A DNA stretch of 64,000 nucleotides from JBGTFE01 sp049799955 (GTDB lineage: Bacteria > Acidobacteriota > Blastocatellia > Pyrinomonadales > Pyrinomonadaceae), in assembly GCA_049799955.1 (NCBI GenBank), contig JBARIW010000018.1, forward strand, positions 62,001 to 126,000, in the 5' to 3' direction. Each line of letters starts with the position of its first letter. The stretch's first letter is position 1. The notes below the pieces were generated by a model. It made no database searches. It had not been told where the DNA came from and was given only the letters and a program-made list of their open reading frames with translations. Of the stretch, positions 52,096 through 60,731 are shown piece after piece. Both the position numbers and the translations under genes were made by a program.

Positions 52096-53535
52096 ATGAA
52101 AACAGAATTAATAGAAGTTTCTCCTACGCTGAGAGAGATAAAAATTGAGATACCGGCTGAAACCGTCAGAGAAGCTTACAATCAGGTCAGCCAGAAATAT
52201 GCGCGCGGCGCGAACGTTCCGGGATTTCGGAAAGGAATGACGCCGATTGATGTCGTCAAGCTTCGCTATAAAAACGAAATTCAGCAGGAAACTTTGCAGG
52301 AGCTGCTTTCAAAAAGAGTTACGGAAGCGATTCAGAAATTCGAACTGCATCCTTTGAGCGAGCCGGAACTGCATATCGAAGACGCGCAGAACATGAAGCT
52401 AAACGGCTCGCAGCCGCTTTCATTGCACCTGCACGTAGAAGTGATGCCGGAAATTCCGACGCCGGAATATAAAAATCTGGAAGCGACACGCCGCGTTCGT
52501 CCATTGGCGGAAGGCGAGCTTGAAAGCGTTATTGACGAACGCCGCCAGCAATATTCGACTTTAATGCCGGTCGAAGACCGCGCTTCCGAGTCGGGCGATA
52601 CCGTAATTGTCGATTTAGAAGGAATTTTTGCAAATGAGCCGGAAGCCGAACCGATAAAAGCGGACAATCTGGAAATTACTCTCGGCGACGAATTGATTGA
52701 AAAATCATTCACCGAAAATCTGGTCGGCGTGAGAGAGGACGAGGAAAAAGAATTTACGGTTTCTTACGCGGAGGATTTTTCTTCTCCCGTTCTGGCGGGC
52801 AAAACCGTTAATTACAAGGCGAAAATCAAATCCGTCGGCAAGGTCGATCTTCCCGAGCTTGACGACGAATGGGCGCAGAGTCTTGACGAAGGTTTTGAGA
52901 CGATAAAAGATTTGCGCGAAAGTCTGTCGAAAGAGCTGGAATCGGTTGCAAAAGCCGACGCCGACGCGCGCGTCAGCAACGATTTGATTGCAAAGCTCAT
53001 CGAAGCTCATGAATTCGAAGTTCCGAACGCGCTTATCGAAAACCAGGCGCGCAATCTTTTGAACAATTTCGCACAGGATTTGCAGCAGCGCGGCGTCGAT
53101 GTGAACAAAATGGAGAACGATTTCGTTCAAATGGCGTACACGCAAATGCGCACGCAGGCTGAGCGCGACATTCGCGGCGCTCTGCTGCTTGAAAAAATCG
53201 CCCAGCAGGAAAATATCGAAGTTTCGGACGAAGAGGTTAACGAAGAAATCGAGCGAATCGCGCATTATTATCGCGCAACTCCCGAACAGATTCGCGAATC
53301 TTTAGCGCAGCAAGGCGGCGAAGTGAATATTTCGAACACGCTTCGGACGCGTAAAGCGGTCGAAGCGATTGTCAAAAATGCCAAAATCACGGACGGCGAA
53401 TGGGTGAGCGAAAATCAGCCGCAAGCCGCGCCGGAAGAAGAAGATAAGGCAAAAGGCAAAAGTAAAAAGGCGAAAACCGAAAAGGCGGAAACCGAAGACA
53501 AGCCGAAAAAGAAAACGGCTAAAAAAGAAAAGTAA
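52096..53535 (+). CDS. tig: trigger factor
   Basis: Ribosome-bound chaperone and prolyl isomerase (479 residues). The ribosome-binding loop reads NVPGFRKGMTP (about residue 40), the PPIase domain spans about 150-240 (GDTVIVDLEGIF) and the C-terminal chaperone arms follow. The last 35 residues are an unusually long lysine/glutamate-rich tail. It heads the tig-clpP-clpX-lon order found in many bacteria. No Shine-Dalgarno is visible; a stem-loop lies directly before the start. Confidence 0.96.
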   Translation: MKTELIEVSPTLREIKIEIPAETVREAYNQVSQKYARGANVPGFRKGMTPIDVVKLRYKNEIQQETLQELLSKRVTEAIQKFELHPLSEPELHIEDAQNMKLNGSQPLSLHLHVEVMPEIPTPEYKNLEATRRVRPLAEGELESVIDERRQQYSTLMPVEDRASESGDTVIVDLEGIFANEPEAEPIKADNLEITLGDELIEKSFTENLVGVREDEEKEFTVSYAEDFSSPVLAGKTVNYKAKIKSVGKVDLPELDDEWAQSLDEGFETIKDLRESLSKELESVAKADADARVSNDLIAKLIEAHEFEVPNALIENQARNLLNNFAQDLQQRGVDVNKMENDFVQMAYTQMRTQAERDIRGALLLEKIAQQENIEVSDEEVNEEIERIAHYYRATPEQIRESLAQQGGEVNISNTLRTRKAVEAIVKNAKITDGEWVSENQPQAAPEEEDKAKGKSKKAKTEKAETEDKPKKKTAKKEK

Positions 53536-53575
53536 TCTTAAATTTTAGGTTAAAAGAACAATTTGGCTAATTTGG

Positions 53576-53665
53576 GAGTTGCAATTTGAGAGATAATATG
53601 TAAAATCATAAGCGATGGCAATAGCTGTCATTTCAACACTTATCTCTGTCAAGTTAAAGCAACTC
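53576..53665 (+). promoter_or_regulatory. structured leader of clpP
   Basis: Nested inverted repeats in the 174-bp tig-clpP gap: GAGTTGC (53576-53582) with GCAACTC (53659-53665), AGAGATAA (53589-53596) with TTATCTCT (53640-53647), and an inner ATGGCA/TGTCAT hairpin. Together they could fold into one 90-nt stem. Function unknown. Confidence 0.5.
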
Positions 53666-53709
53666 TTAAACACGAATCGTTTTGAAAAATTAATTAAAGA
53701 GAGAAAATT

Positions 53710-54294
53710 ATGCTAGTTCCAATGGTGGTCGAGCAAACTTCGCGTGGCGAACGTGCATTCGACATTTATTCAAGACTTCTGAAAGACAGTATTATTTTTA
53801 TCGGCACGCCGATTGACGATACAGTCGCTAATTTAATTGTTGCACAGCTTCTTTTCCTCGAAGCGGAAGACCCTGAGCGCGACATCAATTTATATATCAA
53901 CTCGCCCGGCGGCTCGATTACTGCCGGGATGGGAATTTACGACACGATGCAGTTCATCAAAAACGACGTTACGACCATCTGTGTCGGGCAATGCGCTTCG
54001 ATGGGCGCGCTTCTGCTGGCAGCCGGAGCGCACGGAAAGCGTTTCGCCCTGCCGCATTCGCGTATTTTGATTCACCAGCCTTCTGGCGGAGCAAGCGGTC
54101 AGGCAACAGACGTTCGCATTATGGCGGAAGAAATTATCCGTATGCGCGAGCTGACTTCGAGAATTCTGGCGCATCACAGCGGGCAATCCTACGAACAGGT
54201 TGAAAAAGACGTTGAGCGCGACCGCATTCTGTCGCCCGTTCAGGCTAAAGAATACGGCTTGATTGACGAAGTGATTGAACACAGAGAGAAGTGA
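53710..54294 (+). CDS. clpP: ATP-dependent Clp protease proteolytic subunit
   Basis: Serine protease that forms the degradation chamber for ClpX substrates (194 residues, normal length). The catalytic serine is S97 in GQCASMGALLL, the histidine H122 in ILIHQPSGG, and the aspartate lies near residue 170. NSPGGSITAGMGIYDTM is a further hallmark. It starts at MLVPMVVEQTSRGERAFDIY; the preceding GAGAGAAAA is a weak Shine-Dalgarno. Confidence 0.97.
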   Translation: MLVPMVVEQTSRGERAFDIYSRLLKDSIIFIGTPIDDTVANLIVAQLLFLEAEDPERDINLYINSPGGSITAGMGIYDTMQFIKNDVTTICVGQCASMGALLLAAGAHGKRFALPHSRILIHQPSGGASGQATDVRIMAEEIIRMRELTSRILAHHSGQSYEQVEKDVERDRILSPVQAKEYGLIDEVIEHREK

Positions 54295-54366
54295 ACAGTG
54301 AACAGTGAATAGTGAAAAGTTTAGAAAATCTTTCACTATTCATTATTCACTATTCACTATTCACTA
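54290..54366. repeat. heptamer repeat hairpin, GTGAATA family
   Basis: Left arm 54290-54320 (GTGAACA, GTGAACA, GTGAATA, GTGAAAA) starts at the clpP stop codon. Right arm 54330-54366 (TTCACTA, TTCATTA and further units) ends 4 bp before clpX. Confidence 0.93.
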
Positions 54367-54370
54367 ACTT

Positions 54371-55609
54371 ATGATAAGACGACCCGAAGAAATCTTACGC
54401 TGTTCGTTTTGCGGTAAATCGCAGAATGAGGTTAAAAAGCTCATTGCCGGACCGAGTGTCTATATCTGCAATGAATGTATAGACATTTGCAACGAAATAA
54501 TCAACGACGACGAGCAGGCGGAAGTGGCGGCGACGCGCACGACTTTGCCGAAACCGCAGGAAATCAGCGCGTTTCTCGATGAATACGTCATCGGTCAGGA
54601 AGAAACCAAAAAACGTCTTTCGGTCGCCGTTTACCAGCATTATAAACGCATCGAGATGGCAAAACGCCGTTCGGATGTCGAGCTTCAAAAATCGAACATA
54701 ATGCTTATCGGTCCGACCGGAACGGGCAAAACTCTTCTGGCGCAGACCTTAGCGCGTGTTCTGAGCGTTCCGTTTTGCATTGTCGATGCGACGACTTTGA
54801 CCGAAGCCGGATACGTCGGCGAAGACGTTGAAAACATCATTTTAAGACTTCTTCAATCGGCGGGCGGCGATGTCGAGCGCGCACAGCAGGGAATTATCTA
54901 CATTGACGAAATCGACAAGATTTGTCGCAAGGACGACAATCCTTCGATTACGCGCGACGTTTCGGGCGAAGGCGTTCAGCAGGCGCTGCTCAAAATTCTG
55001 GAAGGCACGGTCGCAAACGTCCCGACGCAGGGCGGGCGCAAGCATCCGCAGCAGGAATTTATGCCGGTCGATACGACCAACATTTTATTTATCTGCGGCG
55101 GCGCGTTTATCGGTCTTGACCGTGTCGTCGAAAAACGTATGCGCAATAAGTCGCTCGGTTTTCAGGCTGATATAAAAACGAGCAAACAGCGCCAGAATGA
55201 AGCGATTGACAAGCTTGAGCCGGAAGATTTGATTCATTACGGCTTGATTCCCGAATTTGTCGGGCGAATTCCGGTTCTCGGAACTCTGCACGAACTCGAT
55301 GAAGCCGCTCTGATTCAGATTCTGACCGAGCCGAAAAACTCGCTCGTCAAACAATACCAGCGCAAATTCGAATTCGACAACGTGCGTTTGAAATTCACCG
55401 ACGACGCGATAAAAGCTATTGCTCAGCAGGCGTTTCTCAGAAAAGTCGGCGCGCGCGGGCTGATGATGATTATGGAAGAAATCCTTCTTCAGCCGATGTA
55501 TGTTCTGCCTTCACAGAAAAAAGTTAAAGAATTGGTCGTAACGAAAGACATGGTCGAACGCAAAGCTCCCGCGCTCGAAATCATCCGCGAAGTCGATGAA
55601 GCGGCGTAA
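54371..55609 (+). CDS. clpX: ATP-dependent Clp protease ATP-binding subunit ClpX
   Basis: AAA+ unfoldase that feeds ClpP (412 residues). The N-terminal zinc-binding domain has CSFCGKSQ and CNECIDIC; Walker A is GPTGTGKT, Walker B IIYIDEIDKI, and LIPEFVGRIPV marks the sensor region. It is preceded by a heptamer hairpin that leaves no room for a Shine-Dalgarno, so translation may depend on coupling to clpP or on another mechanism. Confidence 0.97.
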   Translation: MIRRPEEILRCSFCGKSQNEVKKLIAGPSVYICNECIDICNEIINDDEQAEVAATRTTLPKPQEISAFLDEYVIGQEETKKRLSVAVYQHYKRIEMAKRRSDVELQKSNIMLIGPTGTGKTLLAQTLARVLSVPFCIVDATTLTEAGYVGEDVENIILRLLQSAGGDVERAQQGIIYIDEIDKICRKDDNPSITRDVSGEGVQQALLKILEGTVANVPTQGGRKHPQQEFMPVDTTNILFICGGAFIGLDRVVEKRMRNKSLGFQADIKTSKQRQNEAIDKLEPEDLIHYGLIPEFVGRIPVLGTLHELDEAALIQILTEPKNSLVKQYQRKFEFDNVRLKFTDDAIKAIAQQAFLRKVGARGLMMIMEEILLQPMYVLPSQKKVKELVVTKDMVERKAPALEIIREVDEAA

Positions 55610-55709
55610 ATTTAAAGAAATGATGAAGTATGAATGATGAACGATGAATTAAAGAAAAATTATCTTATATTCATCGTTCATCATTCATACTTCATCATTT
55701 CTTTAAATT
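55609..55709. repeat. perfect 41-bp inverted repeat built of heptamers, GATGAAT family
   Basis: Left arm 55609-55649 and right arm 55669-55709 are exact complements over 41 bp, with a 19-base spacer. The arms contain ATGATGA, AGTATGA, ATGATGA and ACGATGA units. The left arm begins on the last base of the clpX stop codon. Confidence 0.95.
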
Positions 55710-55828
55710 CTTCACAAAAAACTGGCAAAATTCATTTAAAATGTTCTAAAATTAAAATCTCAGAACTAATAATCATTTACCCATAACAAGACAGTAATTT
55801 TTTCCGAGAAATTTAATCCCTTAGTTTT

Positions 55829-58252
55829 ATGCAAGAATTTACAGACCAGATGCCCGCAAACATTTCGCGTTTCCCGATGGTGCCGATTCGCGATGTCGTT
55901 ATTTTTCCTTTTACCAAAGTCGCCTTTAAAATCGGTCGTCCGAGCTCGGTAAAAGCTTTGGAACAGGCGATGCTTTCGGAGAAAAACATTTTTCTCGCCA
56001 CGCAGCACGACGCGACGGTTGACGAGCCGAATCCCGAACAGATTTACACGGTCGGCACGCTTGGGCGCATTCTTCAGGCGCAAAAACAGGACAACGGGCA
56101 AATCAAGGTCGTCGTCGAAGGACGCGAGCGCGGAGAGGCTGTGCGCTTCGAGCAGGACAGCGAGGGAATGTTTTTCGCGCTGGTGAAAAAAGTTTCTTCG
56201 GTTGACGAATCGGGCTTTCGCACCGACGGGCTTTTGCAGAAAATTCACACGCTGGTCGAGCAGTTTCTGCGCGTTTCGCCCGACGCTTACACGGACGCGC
56301 TTCACGCATCTTTACGCGGAATTTCCGCCGCGCAGATTGCCGACGCGATGTCGTCGCATCTGCGCATTCCGGTCGAAGAAAAACAGAAACTTCTGGAAAC
56401 ATTTTCCGTTCAGGAACGCCTGCAAAAATTAATCGAGATTCTCGAAGTCGAAATCGACAAAAAACAGCTCGACCGGACAGTTCACGCGCGCACGAAAAAG
56501 CAGATGGACAAGCACCAGCGCGAATATTATCTGAACGAGCAAATCAAGGCGATTCACAAGGAGCTCGGACGCAAGGACGACAAAGCCGAACTCGACGAGC
56601 TGAAAAAGAAAATCGAGGAAGCCGGAATGACCGAAGAAGCCAGAGACAAGGCTTTACAGGAATTCGCGCGTCTCGAAGCAATGCCGCCGATGTCCGCCGA
56701 ATCGACCGTTTCGCGCACATATCTCGATTGGCTGATAAATGTTCCGTGGCAGAACGCTTCGGAAGAAATCAACGATTTAAACGAAGCCGAAAGAGTTTTG
56801 AACGAAGACCATTACGGCTTGGAAAAAATTAAAGAACGCATTCTCGAATATCTCGCCGTCCGCCAGCTCGTCAAAAATCCGAAAGGCACGATTCTGTGTT
56901 TCGTCGGCGCGCCCGGCGTCGGAAAAACCAGTTTAGGAAAATCAATCGCCAACGCGACGGGCAGAAAATTCGTTCGCCTATCACTCGGCGGCGTTCACGA
57001 CGAAGCCGAAATTCGCGGTCATCGCAGAACGTATATCGGCGCGCTGCCCGGACAAATCGTCCAACTGATGAAACGCGCCGGAACGGTTAATCCCGTTATC
57101 TTGCTTGATGAAGTCGATAAACTCGGAAAAGATTTTCGCGGCGACCCGTCGGCTGCTTTATTGGAAGTTCTCGACCCCGAACAAAACAACACCTTCCGCG
57201 ACCATTATCTCGATGTCGATTACGATTTGTCGCACGTTTTCTTTATCGCCACGGCAAACGTTTTGCACACGATTCCGCCTGCATTGCAGGACCGTCTGGA
57301 AATTTTGCAGTTATCCGGCTATACCGAGCGCGAAAAAGCGCAAATCGCCACGCGTCATTTGATTAAAAAACAGGCGGAAGGCAACGGTCTCGATGCCGAA
57401 AAAGTCCAGTTTACCGAAGACGGAATTCTGGAAGTTATCCGTCATTACACGCGCGAAGCGGGCGTGCGCAACCTCGAAAGAGAAATCTCTTCGTGCCTTC
57501 GGAAAGTGGCGAAAAAATATATTATCTCCAATCAAACCGAAGATTTTAAAGAAGTAATCGACGCCGAAAAAGTGCGCGAGCTTCTCGGCACAATCCGTTT
57601 CCGCAAACAGGACATCGCCCGCAAATCGGAAATCGGCTTGGTCAACGGGCTTGCATGGACGGAAGTTGGCGGCGACGTTCTCCAGGTCGAAGCAACCATC
57701 GTCAAAGGCAAAGGCGAAGTAACTTTAACCGGAAAGCTCGGCGAAGTTATGCAGGAATCGGCGCGCGCCGCTCTGACCTGCGTTCGCACTCGTGCCGAAA
57801 AACTCGGCATCAGCCACGACCTTTTCCGCGAAAAAGATTTGCACATTCACGTCCCCGAAGGCGCAATCCCGAAAGACGGACCTTCAGCCGGCATCACGAT
57901 GGCGACCGCGATGGTTTCCGCCCTGACCGGCAAACGCGCCCGCCACGACGTAGCCATGACCGGCGAAATCACGCTCCGGGGAAAAGTCCTGCCCATCGGC
58001 GGCGTCAAGGAAAAACTCCTCGCCGCCCACCGTTTCGGCTTAAAAACGATAATAATGTCAAAGGAAAACGAAAAGGATTTAGCCGACATCCCCGAAGAAG
58101 TCCGCGAAGATTTGACCATTCACACGGTCGATATGATTGACGAAGTCCTGAAATTCGCCCTCGAACCCGACAAAAGCGACGACATTTTAGAAATGCCGCC
58201 GATTTGGACGGGCGATAAACCTGCTTCCGATATTTCGGCGGCGATTGAATAA
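55829..58252 (+). CDS. lon: ATP-dependent protease La (Lon)
   Basis: Cytoplasmic AAA+ serine protease for damaged and regulatory proteins (807 residues). It has an N-terminal substrate-binding LON domain (about 15-205), a coiled-coil region, AAA+ with Walker A GAPGVGKTS at about 360, and the protease domain with catalytic S686 in PKDGPSAG and a lysine near 729 in GGVKEKLLAA. It completes the proteostasis cluster. The 120-bp gap before it, beyond the repeat, may hold its own promoter. Confidence 0.97.
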   Translation: MQEFTDQMPANISRFPMVPIRDVVIFPFTKVAFKIGRPSSVKALEQAMLSEKNIFLATQHDATVDEPNPEQIYTVGTLGRILQAQKQDNGQIKVVVEGRERGEAVRFEQDSEGMFFALVKKVSSVDESGFRTDGLLQKIHTLVEQFLRVSPDAYTDALHASLRGISAAQIADAMSSHLRIPVEEKQKLLETFSVQERLQKLIEILEVEIDKKQLDRTVHARTKKQMDKHQREYYLNEQIKAIHKELGRKDDKAELDELKKKIEEAGMTEEARDKALQEFARLEAMPPMSAESTVSRTYLDWLINVPWQNASEEINDLNEAERVLNEDHYGLEKIKERILEYLAVRQLVKNPKGTILCFVGAPGVGKTSLGKSIANATGRKFVRLSLGGVHDEAEIRGHRRTYIGALPGQIVQLMKRAGTVNPVILLDEVDKLGKDFRGDPSAALLEVLDPEQNNTFRDHYLDVDYDLSHVFFIATANVLHTIPPALQDRLEILQLSGYTEREKAQIATRHLIKKQAEGNGLDAEKVQFTEDGILEVIRHYTREAGVRNLEREISSCLRKVAKKYIISNQTEDFKEVIDAEKVRELLGTIRFRKQDIARKSEIGLVNGLAWTEVGGDVLQVEATIVKGKGEVTLTGKLGEVMQESARAALTCVRTRAEKLGISHDLFREKDLHIHVPEGAIPKDGPSAGITMATAMVSALTGKRARHDVAMTGEITLRGKVLPIGGVKEKLLAAHRFGLKTIIMSKENEKDLADIPEEVREDLTIHTVDMIDEVLKFALEPDKSDDILEMPPIWTGDKPASDISAAIE

Positions 58253-58257
58253 AAAAC

Positions 58258-58325
58258 TGAATAACTAATAAAAAGTGAATAGTCTAAAGTAATGAAACAT
58301 TTTGGCTATTCACTTTTTACTTATT
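58258..58325. repeat. short repeat hairpin, GTGAATA-like
   Basis: AAAAGTGAATAG (about 58270-58283) pairs with CTATTCACTTTT (about 58306-58317). It sits between lon and a convergent gene and may act as a two-way terminator. Confidence 0.75.
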
Positions 58326-58347
58326 GTCAGGGCATTAAATTCACACA

Positions 58348-59424
58348 TTAATACTTGTCAAGCAGCTTGCCGGTTGCATCGTACACTTCAAGATAATCTG
58401 GTACTCCTATTGCAGCGCGTCGCCTGACATAAATATCATTATTGGCGCAGCTATCGGCAAAGAATTTCTTATTGTCGTTAAGATAAATTCCCGTATGAAT
58501 CATATACCACCTGCCCCTCTGCATCGGTCCGCCGGGAAAGAAAGCCGGAGTCGGGTTAATCGGCTCGACGTTGGTTGACACCCCGTTCGCCTTCCACGTT
58601 CTGAAATAATACGTTGTGATCTGCGAGCCGTTATTACCCGGCGACGAGCCGTTCGCCCACCCCATCGGAACGCCTCCGGCTCCCTGGTCGTAGATAGTCC
58701 AGTCAATGATTATCAAATAGATTGTCGGGTCGATCACGTTTAGCTGTTCGATATAGCCCTGCATTTCCCGTTTAAAGAGGTTGGTCGGCTGAAATGATAG
58801 AGTGTAATAGTAATTAAATGTACCGGCGCTCGGCTTCGCGTATTTATAGACCATCACCTCAGAGAGCTTTGCCGGATTCCACGGCGGGCAGCAAGCGTTC
58901 GGCGGCTGATTCAGGTCTTTCGGCGAGCCGACTCCCAACATGCCGTAATCACCAGTCTTCGGATATCCCCCGAAGGTCGTCGCAGTGTTAGTATCATTGT
59001 CAACGGCGAGAACATCTGTTTGGGGTAAGCCACTAGCCATAACGTTAGAAAGAGTAACCGAGCTAAAATAATATGTCTTGTTATTGGACATGGTAATGTC
59101 AACTCTGGCGATATTGAAACCGGTGACGACTTTTGATTGCCCGCTTATATAGATCTCCACGGCATCTATAGGCGCACCCGGAGGCAGGTAGCGAAATATG
59201 TCATAACATTCGTTGTTCAAACCCTGGAAGTCGCAAGATCCGCTGAAAGGTGTGCCCTGGTTTTCATCTAATTTCGGGTCGTTCCAGGCAAACTTATGGA
59301 AGACTGGCGGAGTACTGCCGCTCTTTTCCCAAATAGTGAGCCAAATTGGCGCGGCGGTCGCAGCCTGAGCAAAAGCTGCCATGAAGGCAATAATAATAAT
59401 CGTTTTAGCTAAATTAAAATTCAT
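58348..59424 (-). CDS. secreted protein of unknown function
   Basis: A 358-residue protein with a signal peptide (MNFNLAKTIIIIAFMAAFAQ, cleavage near ATA) and a mature part rich in aromatic and Asn/Gly residues, probably an extracellular beta-rich protein. Notable short motifs are a double cysteine in NACCPPWNP and single cysteines in GSCDFQGLNNECYD, which suggest disulfides. The C-terminal YLEVYDATGKLLDKY resembles a sorting-type end. AGGAG precedes the ATG. I do not recognise the family. Confidence 0.7.
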   Translation of the reverse strand: MNFNLAKTIIIIAFMAAFAQAATAAPIWLTIWEKSGSTPPVFHKFAWNDPKLDENQGTPFSGSCDFQGLNNECYDIFRYLPPGAPIDAVEIYISGQSKVVTGFNIARVDITMSNNKTYYFSSVTLSNVMASGLPQTDVLAVDNDTNTATTFGGYPKTGDYGMLGVGSPKDLNQPPNACCPPWNPAKLSEVMVYKYAKPSAGTFNYYYTLSFQPTNLFKREMQGYIEQLNVIDPTIYLIIIDWTIYDQGAGGVPMGWANGSSPGNNGSQITTYYFRTWKANGVSTNVEPINPTPAFFPGGPMQRGRWYMIHTGIYLNDNKKFFADSCANNDIYVRRRAAIGVPDYLEVYDATGKLLDKY

Positions 59425-59712
59425 CGGTTTTCTCCTAAATTTAAATGGGATGCTTAGTCGAAGCGTCTTTTCCGTCGCCGCATCTGTTTAAGCGACAGCC
59501 GCCTGCGAGTGTATTGCGGGGACGATTTCCCGTAAAATTTTTCCGGTAAAATAACCTTGAATTATTTTTGTCGGCAAAGAACCGGACGATTTGAAACGCG
59601 AGGATTCAAATATCAAGCGGCGCGTTTCGGGTTTTTAACTAGATTATCGAAGCTTTCTGCTTCGATAATCACGCGCAAAGCGACATCATTGCCGCAAAAT
59701 GCGCGGCGAATC
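59425..59712. other. non-coding stretch with a 12-bp hairpin
   Basis: No convincing gene. A perfect stem, GATTATCGAAGC (59642-59653) with GCTTCGATAATC (59659-59670), has no T run on either side. Bases 59671-59712 already follow the phase of the 21-bp array that comes next. Confidence 0.6.
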
Positions 59713-59943
59713 TCGAAAAAAGTGTCGTCGTTCTCCTAAATTAGGAAGTCAATCTCGCTCGGATTCACGGCAGTTTCGTAATTTACGACCTCGACTTCGC
59801 TTTAAGTGACCTCGACCTCGAAAAAAGTGAGCTTGACCTCGCTTTTTGTGACCTTGATGTCGAAAAAAGTCTCTTTAACCTTGAAAAAAGCCGCGTCAAT
59901 CCCGCTTTTTTCGAGATTGACGCGATTCAAAGCGAGCTTTGCT
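59713..59943. repeat. 21-bp periodic array with phased A/T tracts
   Basis: Eleven consecutive 21-bp units, consensus near TCGAAAAAAGTGACCTTGACC, each with an A5-6 or T5-6 tract at the same position; the tract alternates in strand. Unit starts include 59776, 59797, 59818, 59839, 59860 and 59881. Units 59818-59901 are the best conserved. Two or more frames read through as heptapeptides (LEKSELD-like), but with stops and no start codon. The array ends exactly at the stop codon of the following minus-strand gene. Confidence 0.8.
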
Positions 59944-60416
59944 TACGGGTTTGGCGGATTATCCGTCTTTTTAGCGCGATATGCGAAACGTTGTCCGAGC
60001 GCGTCAAGCAGTTGGTCGAGTCCGCCGCTGTCGCTGCCGCCTTTTCTTTTTGCCGCATGGTAAATTTCCAGCGCCGCGACGTATAAATCGCTGCCCGTAA
60101 GCTGCATCGTGTCCTGTAATTTTTCAAACAGGATAGCCAATGCCACGTAAATTTGATTCAAAGCGTTATAAAGGTCTTCGTCCTGACGCATTTCCGCCGC
60201 GTCGAACGAGCGCGGCAGGAATGAATCGTCCTGTTCGGCAAGCGCCAGACCTGCCTGAACGAAAGCGCGGCTTTTATCGCCCATTCGCGGAAGCTCGCGT
60301 TTTTCCTCGGTTGTTAAGCTAATTAAAAAGGGGAGAAGCGCGATAATCTGATTGATTAAATCCAAAATTTTATCGCGGTCTGCCGTTGAAAGAGTGGCGT
60401 CTATTTTGTTTTGCAT
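59943..60416 (-). CDS. hypothetical helical protein
   Basis: A 157-residue protein, nearly all helical. It opens MQNKIDATLSTADRDKILDL, has a hydrophobic helix (IIALLPFLISL) that is too short and amphipathic for a sure membrane segment, and an acidic middle. The C-terminus is basic and proline-rich. AAGGAG stands before the ATG. Family not recognised. Its 3' end abuts the 21-bp array, which may have reshaped the last codons. Confidence 0.65.
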   Translation of the reverse strand: MQNKIDATLSTADRDKILDLINQIIALLPFLISLTTEEKRELPRMGDKSRAFVQAGLALAEQDDSFLPRSFDAAEMRQDEDLYNALNQIYVALAILFEKLQDTMQLTGSDLYVAALEIYHAAKRKGGSDSGGLDQLLDALGQRFAYRAKKTDNPPNP

Positions 60417-60463
60417 AAAATTTCTCCTTATGCAGTTTGTACGGGCAAAAAGGCTTTTGTCCG

Positions 60464-60598
60464 GTGGACGAAAAATTTGGAAGCGGAGAACCGTTTGTTC
60501 AAATGCTTCGCGGAAGCGAAATAATTCTAAAAAGAAATGGAATTATTCCCGAAAAACCTTTTGAACCCCTTGAAGATTTTGCTATGCAGGTATATTGA
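60464..60598 (+). pseudogene. short coding-like frame, possible gene remnant
   Basis: A 44-codon open frame from GTG reads VDEKFGSGEPFVQML, RGSEIILKRNG, IIPEKPFEPLEDFA and stops at TGA 60596-60598. Its composition looks like the C-terminus of a real protein, but there is no ribosome-binding site and the frame is closed 5' by a stop near 60414. It is probably a remnant; it could be a small gene. Confidence 0.3.
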
Positions 60599-60632
60599 CG
60601 CAGGTTGAGAAATTTGTCAATAAAAAAGTTTG

Positions 60633-60722
60633 AGTAGTGGTAAACGGTAAGTGGTGAGTGGTAAGTGAAGAAAAGAATTCTTCCTCTTACACTTACTACT
60701 CACCACTTACCGTTCACCACTA
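60633..60722. repeat. heptamer repeat hairpin, GTAAGTG family
   Basis: Left arm 60633-60669 (GTAGTGG, TAAACG, GTAAGTG, GTGAGTG, GTAAGTG) and right arm 60685-60722 (CACTTAC, TACTCAC, CACTTAC, CGTTCAC) are complementary. Confidence 0.9.
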
Positions 60723-60731
60723 ATTTTCCGT

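Noticed and set aside
59806..60063. 85-codon plus-strand frame in the 21-bp array
   Set aside because: It is low-complexity, begins mid-array and runs antisense through a better-supported gene; the periodic DNA explains it.
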